From a virus: 27,214 bases of DNA. The position numbers and the translations under genes are program-made. Shown here piece by piece: positions 21,364 to 27,214 of the stretch; within the stretch, counting starts at the first letter, position 1; each line of letters begins with the position of its first letter. Under the pieces are notes generated by a model. It was not told where the DNA came from and ran no database searches. It saw only the letters and a list, made by a program, of their open reading frames with translations. The stretch is from the IMG/VR virus record IMGVR_UViG_3300032315_000060, positions 1 through 27,214 of that record. One strand, 5' to 3'.

Positions 21364-21587
21364 AATTATTTAAAGACAGTACTAATACAATTTATGCCTA
21401 TGAGTTAGATGGTTCTCAAGACCATTTAATTGGTGATAAAACAGCTATTACGCAAGAAGAAGCCGATAATATACGCCAAACAAGCCAAGCCGCTCTTCCA
21501 GTTTCTACGCCATTAACACCAGCGGAAAAGTTAGCTTCTGTCGGTTTAACTGTTGATGAATTAAAAGTATTGTTAGGAACAGCATGA
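21360..21587 (+). CDS. Small helical accessory protein in the fibre locus
   Basis: The protein has 75 residues. ATG 21360 overlaps the previous TGA (ATGA) and is preferred over an upstream in-frame ATG at 21267 inside another gene. The sequence differs from its neighbours: KLFKDSTNTIYAYELDGSQD then ITQEEADNIRQTSQAALPVS, with a C-terminal helix TPAEKLASVGLTVDELKVLL. It has charged, helical character with LTVDELK near the end, like small tail-fibre assembly proteins, not a beta fibre. A chaperone or assembly role for the fibres around it is plausible. It is coupled to the C1q-like gene by ATGA. No named family assigned. Confidence 0.68.
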   Translation: MKLFKDSTNTIYAYELDGSQDHLIGDKTAITQEEADNIRQTSQAALPVSTPLTPAEKLASVGLTVDELKVLLGTA

Positions 21588-22084
21588 CAACAACAATCAA
21601 TGCCTCAACCTCGTCTGGTCTGATCGCTACGCCTGACAACTCAGGCGCAATAGCGCTTCAAAATAATGGTGTGACTGGGTTAAATTTGACCGCTGCTGGA
21701 TACCCGTTAACACCGCTTCGTCCAGCATTTGATGTATATGGAACAGGTAGTTTTAGTGCTAATGCTACCGCTGTTTTTACTGGTGTTCATACAAACATAG
21801 GCAGTTGTTATAGCACAAGCACAGGTAATTTTACAGCGCCAGTAGCTGGTACCTATATGTTTACTTTTAACGGATTAGCTAACGGTGGTGTAGGTGATGC
21901 TGGCATCAGAGTAAACGGAACTCAAAAGTCTGTTTGTAGGGGTTCAGGCACTACAGCCGCATGCAGTTTAATTATTACTTTAGCTGTAAACGACCAAGTA
22001 CAAGTTTACATAGGTGCAGGACAACCGTTTTACTCAGACGGACCTTCAGGCTGGTCAACATTTACTGGCTTCTTAATAGGATAA
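21584..22084 (+). CDS. C1q-like receptor-binding protein
   Basis: The protein has 166 residues. A short fibre-like head (GLIATPDNSGAIALQNNGVT) is followed at ~45 by PLRPAFDVYGTGSFSANATA, then NFTAPVAGTYMFTFNGLANG and VNDQVQVYIGAGQPFYSDGP, ending SGWSTFTGFLIG. This is the C1q/TNF sandwich pattern: F-x-A-P-V-x-G-x-Y-x-F in the middle and a WSTFTGFLI closing strand. C1q-like domains in phages usually form trimeric tips that bind host surface carbohydrate or protein. It starts in the previous stop (ATGA). The receptor is unknown. The family call is by recognised motif. Confidence 0.8.
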   Translation: MTTTINASTSSGLIATPDNSGAIALQNNGVTGLNLTAAGYPLTPLRPAFDVYGTGSFSANATAVFTGVHTNIGSCYSTSTGNFTAPVAGTYMFTFNGLANGGVGDAGIRVNGTQKSVCRGSGTTAACSLIITLAVNDQVQVYIGAGQPFYSDGPSGWSTFTGFLIG

Positions 22085-22087
22085 ATT

Positions 22088-22543
22088 ATGGCTTTAATTC
22101 TAAGTGGCGATACTGGAGTTCCAGCTAGTGGCATGCCTACGGGGTCTGTGATTCAGACGGTACAATCAACAACTACAACAAGTTTTTCTACAACATCTTC
22201 TACCTTGGTAGACTCAGGCATATCTGCGTCTTTTACACCAACAGCAGCATCAAGCAAAGTTTTAATTATTGTGGTGGCTAATGTGAACCCCGGAACAGGC
22301 GGTGCTGGTTTTGGTTTATATAGAGGCACTACTCAAATATTTTCACCAATGCCTAGTGATGGTTCAGGATTTTATGGGGTATACCAAAACATTATTGCTC
22401 AAACACCCTTAACATATTTAGATTCTCCAGCAACTACATCCGCTATAACTTACAGACTTTATTTTGCTGCTAGAAGCGGTAACACTTCAACTATTGGCGG
22501 TGGTGGTACAACGCAATTTATATTTATGGAAATCAAACAGTAA
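22088..22543 (+). CDS. Putative receptor-binding tip protein, paralogue of the gene at 17557
   Basis: The protein has 151 residues. It begins ALILSGDTGVPASGMPTGSV, then VIQTVQSTTTTSFSTTSSTL, and has SKVLIIVVANVNPGTGGAGF and LTYLDSPATTSAITYRLYFA, ending QFIFMEIKQ. The central two thirds align by eye with the gene at 17557 (SK-(I/V)-L, R-G-(S/T)-T-x-I, YLDSPATT-x-S), including a 25-base identical DNA patch. The N-terminus has a GDT shaft start instead of the GLDAP start, so the same tip appears on two different bases. It starts three bases after the C1q-like gene and its end overlaps the next gene (TAATG). Confidence 0.72.
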   Translation: MALILSGDTGVPASGMPTGSVIQTVQSTTTTSFSTTSSTLVDSGISASFTPTAASSKVLIIVVANVNPGTGGAGFGLYRGTTQIFSPMPSDGSGFYGVYQNIIAQTPLTYLDSPATTSAITYRLYFAARSGNTSTIGGGGTTQFIFMEIKQ

Positions 22544-23271
22544 TGTTTGGAATCTCAGCCTTTGCTCAATCGCCTTTTGCTGCATTAGGTGGCAATGCGT
22601 TTCCAGTTGATTTAGCTGAGAGCTTTACCCTGTCTGACGTTTATGCAGGACCGGTTGCTTTTCAAGGATTAAACGATGAGTCTTTTGCCCTAGCTGATTC
22701 TGATGGCGGGGCTACAACCTTTGACTTCTTTGTTACTAATTCAGAGAACTACTCGCTAGACGACCAATCGTTTGGCGTTGCTGACTTACTAGTTGCCCAA
22801 GCCGACTCCTTTACTATTGCGGATTCTTTGGTGGGTAATGTGGACTTTGTTGGTGCATACGTAGAAACTTTTACCCTAACCGACGTATATACAGGCAACC
22901 AAGATGCCGTTGGGTTAGATGCAGAAACCGCCACATTCACTGATGTTTGGGCTGCCAACGTTAATTTTGTAGGGGCTGTTGCCGAAAACGCATCGTTCTC
23001 GGACGTTTATGTAGGTACTCAAGGCTTTGCCACAACTGTTTTGGAGTCGTTTGGTTTGACCGATTTATACGCAGCACAGGCTGATTTTGCCCCATCCATA
23101 GCCGAACTAATAACCTTTATAGACTCGCAAATTGCAAGGGGTTGGTTTAGAATTGATGATGACCAGACAGTAACTTGGCAGGCTGTAAATAACACGCAGA
23201 GCATCACTTGGCAAGACATTGGGAACAGTCAAAATCCCAATTGGGTAGAAATCGACAACTCGCAAGAGTAA
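22543..23271 (+). CDS. Repeat-containing tail fibre protein
   Basis: The protein has 242 residues. The first ~20 (MFGISAFAQSPFAALGGNAF) look like a short anchor. Residues ~23-205 are made of about eight imperfect repeats of ~18-24 residues with the core E-(S/T)-F-x-L-x-D-x-Y-x-G-x-x-x-F-x-G: AESFTLSDVYAGPVAFQG, VETFTLTDVYTGNQDAVG, AENASFSDVYVGTQGFAT and others. The C-terminal ~40 residues carry a separate Trp repeat: TVTWQAVNNTQSITWQDIGN then SQNPNWVEIDNSQ. A beta-solenoid or stacked-strand shaft is likely. It has no known enzyme site. TAATG couples it to the previous gene. Similar E-x-F-x-x-D repeat fibres occur in aquatic phages. Confidence 0.78.
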   Translation: MFGISAFAQSPFAALGGNAFPVDLAESFTLSDVYAGPVAFQGLNDESFALADSDGGATTFDFFVTNSENYSLDDQSFGVADLLVAQADSFTIADSLVGNVDFVGAYVETFTLTDVYTGNQDAVGLDAETATFTDVWAANVNFVGAVAENASFSDVYVGTQGFATTVLESFGLTDLYAAQADFAPSIAELITFIDSQIARGWFRIDDDQTVTWQAVNNTQSITWQDIGNSQNPNWVEIDNSQE

Positions 23272-23280
23272 GGATAAATT

Positions 23281-24312
23281 ATGGCAAGTACATTTTCACC
23301 ATCACTACGCATCGAGTTAATCGGTAACGGAGATCAGTCCGGAACTTGGGGCACTACAACCAATAACAACCTCGGAACCATTATAGAACAAGCAGTTACG
23401 GGCGTTCAAAGCATTGTTATGGCTAACGCCAACTACACGCTATCTAACTTTAACGGGGTATCGGACGAGGCTCGCAATGCGGTTTTGGTAGTTACTGGCT
23501 CAAACGGCGCCATACGGCAGATTATCTGCCCCCTGGTTAACAAGACCTATATTGTCACTAACAGCACTACAGGCGGGTTTGCTATAACAATTGGTGGGGC
23601 TACTGGCTCCACGGTGTCTATTCCTAACGGCGTAACAGCCCAAGTCTACTGTGACGGCATTAACTTTTTCTCCTCCCAGACTGGTTCGGCAGGTAACTTT
23701 GCTATAAGTGGTAATTTAACAGTAAGTGGCACAACAGCTTTAACGGGCGCTTTAACCGCCACAACAGGTGTATTTTCAGGAACTGTAGCTCTAGGCGGCA
23801 CACCAACAGCACCAACCGCAGCGGCTGGAACAAATACAACCCAGATAGCAACTACGGCTTTTGTACAAGCGTCTTTACCTGCTGGTGTAATTGTTATGTG
23901 GTCTGGCTCTATTGCCAGTATTCCAAGCGGCTGGCTATTATGTAATGGCTCTAGCGGAACGCCTGATTTAAGAGATCGTTTTGTTGTTGGCGCAGGAACT
24001 ACCTATGCTGTTAATGCCACAGGTGGTAGTGCAAATGCAACGCTGGTAAGCCATACCCATACGTTTACAGGTACTGCTCTTGGAAATCACAACCACACCC
24101 TTACAACTAATAGAACTCAGAAGTCAGGTAACAACACACCATATATGTTGTCTGATCCAAACGTAGGTGAAAATCTTGATGGTTCAGCTACATTTAATAC
24201 AAGTTCAGCATCTGCTGGAACACCTGCAGGAACAAATAGTACAGAAGGTTCAAGCGCAACTAACGCTAACCTACCACCCTACTACGCTCTTGCGTACATT
24301 ATGAAGGCTTAA
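23281..24312 (+). CDS. Tail fibre with phage tail collar-like domain (copy 1)
   Basis: The protein has 343 residues. The N-terminal ~130 residues, MASTFSPSLRIELIGNGDQS then GTWGTTTNNNLGTIIEQAVT, are a known fibre anchor. A shaft linker, TPTAPTAAAGTNTTQIATTA then FVQA, leads to the collar at ~201: AGVIVMWSGSIASIPSGWLL then CNGSSGTPDLRDRFVVGAG. The tip has paired histidines, SHTHTF and NHNHTL, which could bind metal in a trimer as in T4 gp12-like fibres, and ends NANLPPYYALAYIMKA. AGGAT lies near 23271-23275. It shares a 19-base DNA patch with the second collar fibre. The collar architecture is well established for short tail fibres and receptor binding. Confidence 0.88.
   Translation: MASTFSPSLRIELIGNGDQSGTWGTTTNNNLGTIIEQAVTGVQSIVMANANYTLSNFNGVSDEARNAVLVVTGSNGAIRQIICPLVNKTYIVTNSTTGGFAITIGGATGSTVSIPNGVTAQVYCDGINFFSSQTGSAGNFAISGNLTVSGTTALTGALTATTGVFSGTVALGGTPTAPTAAAGTNTTQIATTAFVQASLPAGVIVMWSGSIASIPSGWLLCNGSSGTPDLRDRFVVGAGTTYAVNATGGSANATLVSHTHTFTGTALGNHNHTLTTNRTQKSGNNTPYMLSDPNVGENLDGSATFNTSSASAGTPAGTNSTEGSSATNANLPPYYALAYIMKA
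23854..23872 (+). repeat. 19-base exact repeat shared by the two collar fibres
   Basis: These bases, encoding TAFVQA plus one base either side, are identical to 24896-24914. The surrounding TNTTQIATTAFVQA is conserved at protein level but has synonymous changes. A 16-base patch encoding SHTH is also shared (about 24046-24061 and 25154-25169). These short homologies lie at shaft and tip boundaries. Confidence 0.7.
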
Positions 24313-24321
24313 GGAGATAAC

Positions 24322-24540
24322 ATGAGCTCAATATTTATTACTGGCGACACAAGCGGATCTTTGACTTTAGCTGCCCCTGCAATAGCTGGCACTACGACCA
24401 TTACTTTTCCCGCTGTTTCTGGGAATGCCTTGGCTTCTACGGCGGTGTCTGCTTCAACTACAAATACCGTGACTAACAAAATTGCTGTCAATATTGGCGG
24501 TACAACTTACTATTTATTAGCTTCTACATCGGGAACTTAA
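24322..24540 (+). CDS. Small fibre module with GDTSGS element
   Basis: The protein has 72 residues. SSIFITGDTSGSLTLAAPAI then AGTTTITFPAVSGNALASTA matches the module at the start of the gene at 20956. The C-terminal 25 residues, NTVTNKIAVNIGGTTYYLLA then STSGT, form a short beta cap. It is complete: AAGGAG at 24310-24315 precedes the ATG. It is followed one base after the stop by the second collar fibre, so it may be a separately encoded shaft or base for that protein. No catalytic motif. Confidence 0.7.
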   Translation: MSSIFITGDTSGSLTLAAPAIAGTTTITFPAVSGNALASTAVSASTTNTVTNKIAVNIGGTTYYLLASTSGT

Positions 24541-24541
24541 T

Positions 24542-25387
24542 ATGGCAACCGTAATTAATGCAGGTACTACTACCTCAACAGCCCTAAACATAACAACCGA
24601 CACTACTGGGGCAATGGTTATCCAGACCAGTGGGGCTAATGCTATCTCTATTAGTAATGCTCAAGTTGTTACTTTGGCTAACGCTCTTTTACCGGCTTCT
24701 GGTGGTACGGGAATAACTTCTTTAGGATCAGGCGTAGCTACGTTTTTAGGCACTCCGTCTTCAGCAAACTTAGCGGCTGCCGTAACAGACGAAACAGGCA
24801 CAGGGGCTTTAGTATTTGCAGCATCCCCAACTTTATCGGGAACCCCCCTAGCGCCAACTGCTGCGGTTGGGACTAACACCACTCAAATTGCTACAACGGC
24901 TTTTGTACAAGCGTTTGGAATACCGGGCGAAATAAAAATGTGGCCCACTGCTTCTGCACCGACTGGGTATTTGCTTTGTAACGGATCGTCTGTATCAACA
25001 ACTACCTATGCGACGTTGTTTGCGGTTATTGGGTATACCTTTGGTGGTAGTGGCGCTTCGTTTACTTTGCCAGATTATCGTGGCAGGATGCCTATTGGTG
25101 TCAGTGGTTCTTATGCCCTAGCAGCAACAGGCGGTAGTGCCGACGCAGTGGTTGTAAGCCATACCCATAGTGCAACTTCTACAGATTCTGGACATACGCA
25201 TACAGTACCAAGCGGAGCATCGGGAGCTTCTACTCCAACAGGCCCCGCTCAATGCGCAAGTATTAGCGGGCAAACAACAGCCACAGGTACAGCAAACATT
25301 ACGACAACCGTTGCATCTGCTGGAGTGAGTGGTACAAACGCTAATTTACCACCATACCTCGGTATTAACTTTATTATAAAAACTTAA
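24542..25387 (+). CDS. Tail fibre with phage tail collar domain (copy 2)
   Basis: The protein has 281 residues. A Thr-rich head, LNITTDTTGAMVIQTSGANA, and GGTGITSLGSGVATFLGTPS form the shaft. TNTTQIATTAFVQAFGIPGE leads to the collar at ~129-190: GEIKMWPTASAPTGYLLCNG then GYTFGGSGASFTLPDYRGRM then PIGVSG, close to the standard Tail_Collar pattern. The tip has SHTHSATSTDSGHTHTV, again paired His, and ends TNANLPPYLGINFIIKT. The NANLPPY ending is the same as in the gene at 23281, but the collar is a different variant, so two collar fibres coexist. It is the last fibre gene before the oxygenase. Confidence 0.9.
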   Translation: MATVINAGTTTSTALNITTDTTGAMVIQTSGANAISISNAQVVTLANALLPASGGTGITSLGSGVATFLGTPSSANLAAAVTDETGTGALVFAASPTLSGTPLAPTAAVGTNTTQIATTAFVQAFGIPGEIKMWPTASAPTGYLLCNGSSVSTTTYATLFAVIGYTFGGSGASFTLPDYRGRMPIGVSGSYALAATGGSADAVVVSHTHSATSTDSGHTHTVPSGASGASTPTGPAQCASISGQTTATGTANITTTVASAGVSGTNANLPPYLGINFIIKT

Positions 25388-25393
25388 TCTCTA

Positions 25394-25891
25394 ATGAAAA
25401 TTGAGCAAAACATTTTGTCTGAGCAGTTAATAGTAAAGTTAAAAGCATTTACTAGGGACGGTAAACAACCTACCCAGACTAATTTTTTTGGGTACGACAA
25501 AGGTGTAACTGGCTTTAGTAACGCTGTTTTTGGTTTTACGCTTAGTGAGGATTTAAAGTCTGAGGTATGCCAAGAGTTGGTTGCAAAAGGTGTATTTGAA
25601 AAAGAGCCTAAAGATTGGAAAGTGTTTATTCATTTAATGTCTAGAGCGTCTTTTATACCTTGGCACGACGACAATACCTACGTATATACAGGAACAATTT
25701 ATTTAAACGAAGTATGGGATAAAAACTGGGGTGGTTATTTTGCTTACGAAGATGGCAATGAAACAAAGTGCATAGCACCGTTTTATAACCAAGGGTGTTT
25801 TTTTGCTCCACCAGTCATGCACTCAGCTTTAATAACCGCAGGAAACGCGCCTTTACGGGAAAGCGTACAACTTTTTGTTAAAGAATATTAA
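25394..25891 (+). CDS. 2-oxoglutarate/Fe(II) oxygenase (prolyl-4-hydroxylase-like)
   Basis: The protein has 165 residues. Residues ~78-165 contain the double-stranded beta-helix with IPWHDDNTYVYTGTIYLNEV: H91 and D93 are the HxD metal ligands, H143 in APPVMHSALI the distal His and R155 in PLRESVQLFV the 2-oxoglutarate-binding Arg. All four key residues are present, so it should be active as an oxygenase. GGYFAYED between them is the usual loop. The N-terminal ~75 residues are a helical cap. Such enzymes hydroxylate proteins or nucleic-acid bases. Those encoded next to fibres in other phages may act on fibre, host-surface or cell proteins, but this substrate cannot be inferred. No clear ribosome site was seen. 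It lies seven bases after the last collar fibre. Confidence 0.85.
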   Translation: MKIEQNILSEQLIVKLKAFTRDGKQPTQTNFFGYDKGVTGFSNAVFGFTLSEDLKSEVCQELVAKGVFEKEPKDWKVFIHLMSRASFIPWHDDNTYVYTGTIYLNEVWDKNWGGYFAYEDGNETKCIAPFYNQGCFFAPPVMHSALITAGNAPLRESVQLFVKEY

Positions 25892-25909
25892 AGGTGCAAA
25901 TAGTGAATC

Positions 25910-26362
25910 ATGGCAGACGAACTTGGGTTAGCGGCTGGTGCCAAGGGGATCAGCGAAGGGATTAAGACTGGTCGAGAGGCTGGCAAAGAGATTGGCAAGA
26001 ACATCGAGGATGTTCAAAAAGAAGCAGTAGATGTTGCAAAGCAGCAAGCAAACGCAAGGATTCGTGAGCGTAGAGAAGCAGAGTTAAGGAAAGAGCGGGC
26101 GATATTTAAAGCCCTTGAGGAGTACAGGCACCGCAAGAAGATAAGCGATGAAGAGTACAAATTAAGGGTAGATTTTATAAAGCAGTATGGCACTAAAGAA
26201 TGGCAGAAGCTAATAGACATCAAGACCGAGATTGAACGGCTTGAGAAAGAAGACAAGAAGTATTTTGATGCAGAGTTGGCAAAGGTTAAATGGGTGCAGT
26301 TCTGGTGCTTTATGGCAGCAGGCTGGATTGCTTATTACGTAGTATGGGGGTCTAAACAATGA
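25910..26362 (+). CDS. Coiled-coil protein with C-terminal membrane anchor (lysis module)
   Basis: The protein has 150 residues. The N-terminus is a glycine-spaced amphipathic helix, GLAAGAKGISEGIKTGREAG. Residues ~35-125 are a long charged helix with coiled-coil character (QQANARIRERREAELRKERA, then YGTKEWQKLIDIKTEIERLE). Residues ~128-146, KWVQFWCFMAAGWIAYYVVW, form one membrane helix and GSKQ is the tail. Its stop overlaps the holin start (ATGA), so the two are made together. This might be an antiholin or a spanin-like connector, but i-spanins have the anchor at the N-terminus, the reverse of this. It could also be a virion protein delivered to the membrane. AAGG is 17 bases upstream, so the ribosome site is weak. 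Confidence 0.75.
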   Translation: MADELGLAAGAKGISEGIKTGREAGKEIGKNIEDVQKEAVDVAKQQANARIRERREAELRKERAIFKALEEYRHRKKISDEEYKLRVDFIKQYGTKEWQKLIDIKTEIERLEKEDKKYFDAELAKVKWVQFWCFMAAGWIAYYVVWGSKQ

Positions 26363-26841
26363 TTACTTTATTTACAACACTAATTTCGTTCCTATCAGGC
26401 GGGCTACCTAACCTATTAGGGTTTTTCCAAGATAAGTCCGACAAGAAGCATGAGCTGGAGATGGCTCGTTTGCAGACAGAACGGGAACTTCAAATGATGG
26501 AGCGTGGCTTTGCAGCCCAAGCCCATGTAGAAGAAATTAAGACCCAACAGATAGAGATGCAGACCCAAGCCCAAGAAAGGGCGTCTTTGTATGCTCACGA
26601 CATCGAGATTGGCAAGGGTGCGTCCCAGTGGGTTACGAACTCTAGGGCGATGGTAAGACCAGCCATTACCTACGGTATGTTCATCATGTTCATGTTTGTA
26701 GAACTGTTTGGGTTCTGGTTTGCCTTTCATCGGGAAGTGCCATTTGACGTGGCGTTAAATCTTTTATGGGATGACGAAACCCAGATTATCTGGGCAAGTA
26801 TTGTTTCTTTCTGGTTTGGCACACAGGCATTTAAGAAGTGA
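26359..26841 (+). CDS. Holin, three-TM type (GTA-holin-like)
   Basis: The protein has 160 residues. TM1 is at ~3-22 (LFTTLISFLSGGLPNLLGFF), followed by a charged helix of ~75 residues. TM2 is at ~104-122 (YGMFIMFMFVELFGFWFAF) and TM3 at ~143-157 (IIWASIVSFWFGTQAF), with the ending LLWDDETQIIW. The RAMVRPAITYG and WDDETQ...FWFG pattern is that of three-TM holins of gene transfer agents and aquatic phages. It is coupled by ATGA to the membrane-anchored protein and by GTGA to the lysozyme. Its position next to lysozyme makes this the main holin candidate; the second is at 9760. Function is assigned from pattern and position. Confidence 0.82.
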   Translation: MITLFTTLISFLSGGLPNLLGFFQDKSDKKHELEMARLQTERELQMMERGFAAQAHVEEIKTQQIEMQTQAQERASLYAHDIEIGKGASQWVTNSRAMVRPAITYGMFIMFMFVELFGFWFAFHREVPFDVALNLLWDDETQIIWASIVSFWFGTQAFKK

Positions 26842-27214
26842 AAGTAAGCGATAAAGCCATCAAAATGATTAAGCACCATGAGGGCGTTCGCCAGCGTCCA
26901 TATCGCTGTCCCGCAAAATTGTGGACGATTGGTGTCGGGCATGTACTCTACCCACGGCAAGGTGCTTTGAAAATAGACGAGCGAGATGCAGTTCCTTTGG
27001 AATATAAGGATGACCGTACCTTTTCGATGGAGGAAGTAGATGACATTCTTAGAGACGATCTTAATCGCTTTGAGCGAGGTGTTGAACGCTTCTGTCCTGT
27101 CAAGCTCACTCAAGGTCAATTCGATGCTCTTGTATCTTTTAGCTTTAATGTTGGTCTGGGAACACTACAGCGCAGCACCCTCCGTCAGAAGGTTATTCGG
27201 GGCGAAATGGAAGA
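26838..27214 (+). CDS. Endolysin, T4-type lysozyme (GH24), 3'-truncated by window edge
   Basis: It starts at GTG 26838 overlapping the holin stop (GTGA), and 125 codons are visible. HHEGVRQRPYRCPAKLWTIG then VGH matches the T4 lysozyme active site E-x8-D-x5-T with E15, C24 and T30. Spacings are exact, but the Asp is Cys. The C variant is known from other phage lysozymes and T4 D20C keeps activity, so the enzyme is probably functional. PVKLTQGQFDALVSFSFNVG is the conserved second lobe. No N-terminal signal-arrest helix is visible, so it is released by the holin. It would cut the glycan strand of peptidoglycan. The C-terminus lies outside the window. Confidence 0.92.
   Translation, partial: MKVSDKAIKMIKHHEGVRQRPYRCPAKLWTIGVGHVLYPRQGALKIDERDAVPLEYKDDRTFSMEEVDDILRDDLNRFERGVERFCPVKLTQGQFDALVSFSFNVGLGTLQRSTLRQKVIRGEME

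Noticed and set aside
19463-21587. Small overlapping fibre genes as one fibre broken by frameshifts
   Set aside because: Each has its own start in an ATGA-type overlap or a ribosome site and ends with a typical fibre C-terminus (for example SRWVIL). Real independent genes fit better than sequencing errors or decay.
14229-25387. Possible diversity-generating retroelement acting on the fibre genes
   Set aside because: No reverse transcriptase, template repeat or C-type lectin variable region was seen, and the repeats found are short and not adenine-biased pairs. One could lie outside the window.
26727-27119. 130-codon minus-strand frame opposite the holin and lysozyme genes
   Set aside because: The forward strand has clear lysozyme catalytic residues and a coupled start, and the minus frame has no motif.

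Overview
The window is the late (packaging, head, tail, lysis) half of a tailed bacteriophage genome. It is almost fully coding: 42 forward genes plus a three-gene island on the minus strand. Both ends are open. The terminase runs off the left edge and the endolysin off the right. Gene sizes, Shine-Dalgarno sites, constant ATGA/TAATG/GTGA overlaps and the protein types (gp4-like adaptor, zinc-ribbon protein, Gly/Lys-rich small proteins, S74 and collar fibres) suggest an uncultured aquatic, probably short-tailed phage of a Gram-negative bacterium. No host gene, tRNA, integrase, CRISPR or insertion sequence was seen, and the host cannot be named from this sequence.

Layout. 1-6.7 kb: terminase nuclease end, portal, a small protein, a GroES-like co-chaperonin, scaffold, two small head-associated genes and the major capsid protein, closed by a strong terminator. 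6.7-7.9 kb: minus-strand island with a 48-aa membrane protein, an HExxH metallopeptidase candidate and an HNH endonuclease. 7.9-8.05 kb: divergent intergenic region with a sigma70-like promoter and a foldable leader. 8.05-9.45 kb: two virion-type proteins separated by a perfect hairpin. 9.4-11.6 kb: a run of small basic Lys/Gly-rich proteins interrupted by a holin-like gene. Three of them carry the same C-terminal signature (GC-x2-(R/K)G-x-TKG-(K/R)M) and one has an EF-hand-like loop. 11.6-14.2 kb: adaptor, zinc-ribbon protein, two more small basic proteins and a neck or tail protein with an inserted beta-rich domain. 14.2-25.4 kb: a very large fibre and receptor-binding region of 18 genes, including two S74 self-cleaving fibres, two tail-collar fibres, a C1q-like protein, a repeat fibre and several very small coupled genes. 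25.4-27.2 kb: a 2-oxoglutarate/Fe(II) oxygenase, a coiled-coil protein with a C-terminal membrane anchor, a three-TM holin and a T4-type lysozyme with Cys in the catalytic Asp position.

The likely workflow is as follows. The GroES-like protein adapts the host GroEL for folding the capsid protein. Scaffold, portal and capsid protein build the head, terminase fills it, and adaptor and neck proteins close it. The fibre genes supply alternative adhesins, and holin plus lysozyme release the particles. The least explained parts are the signature-bearing small basic proteins, the minus-strand island and the unusually subdivided fibre locus.
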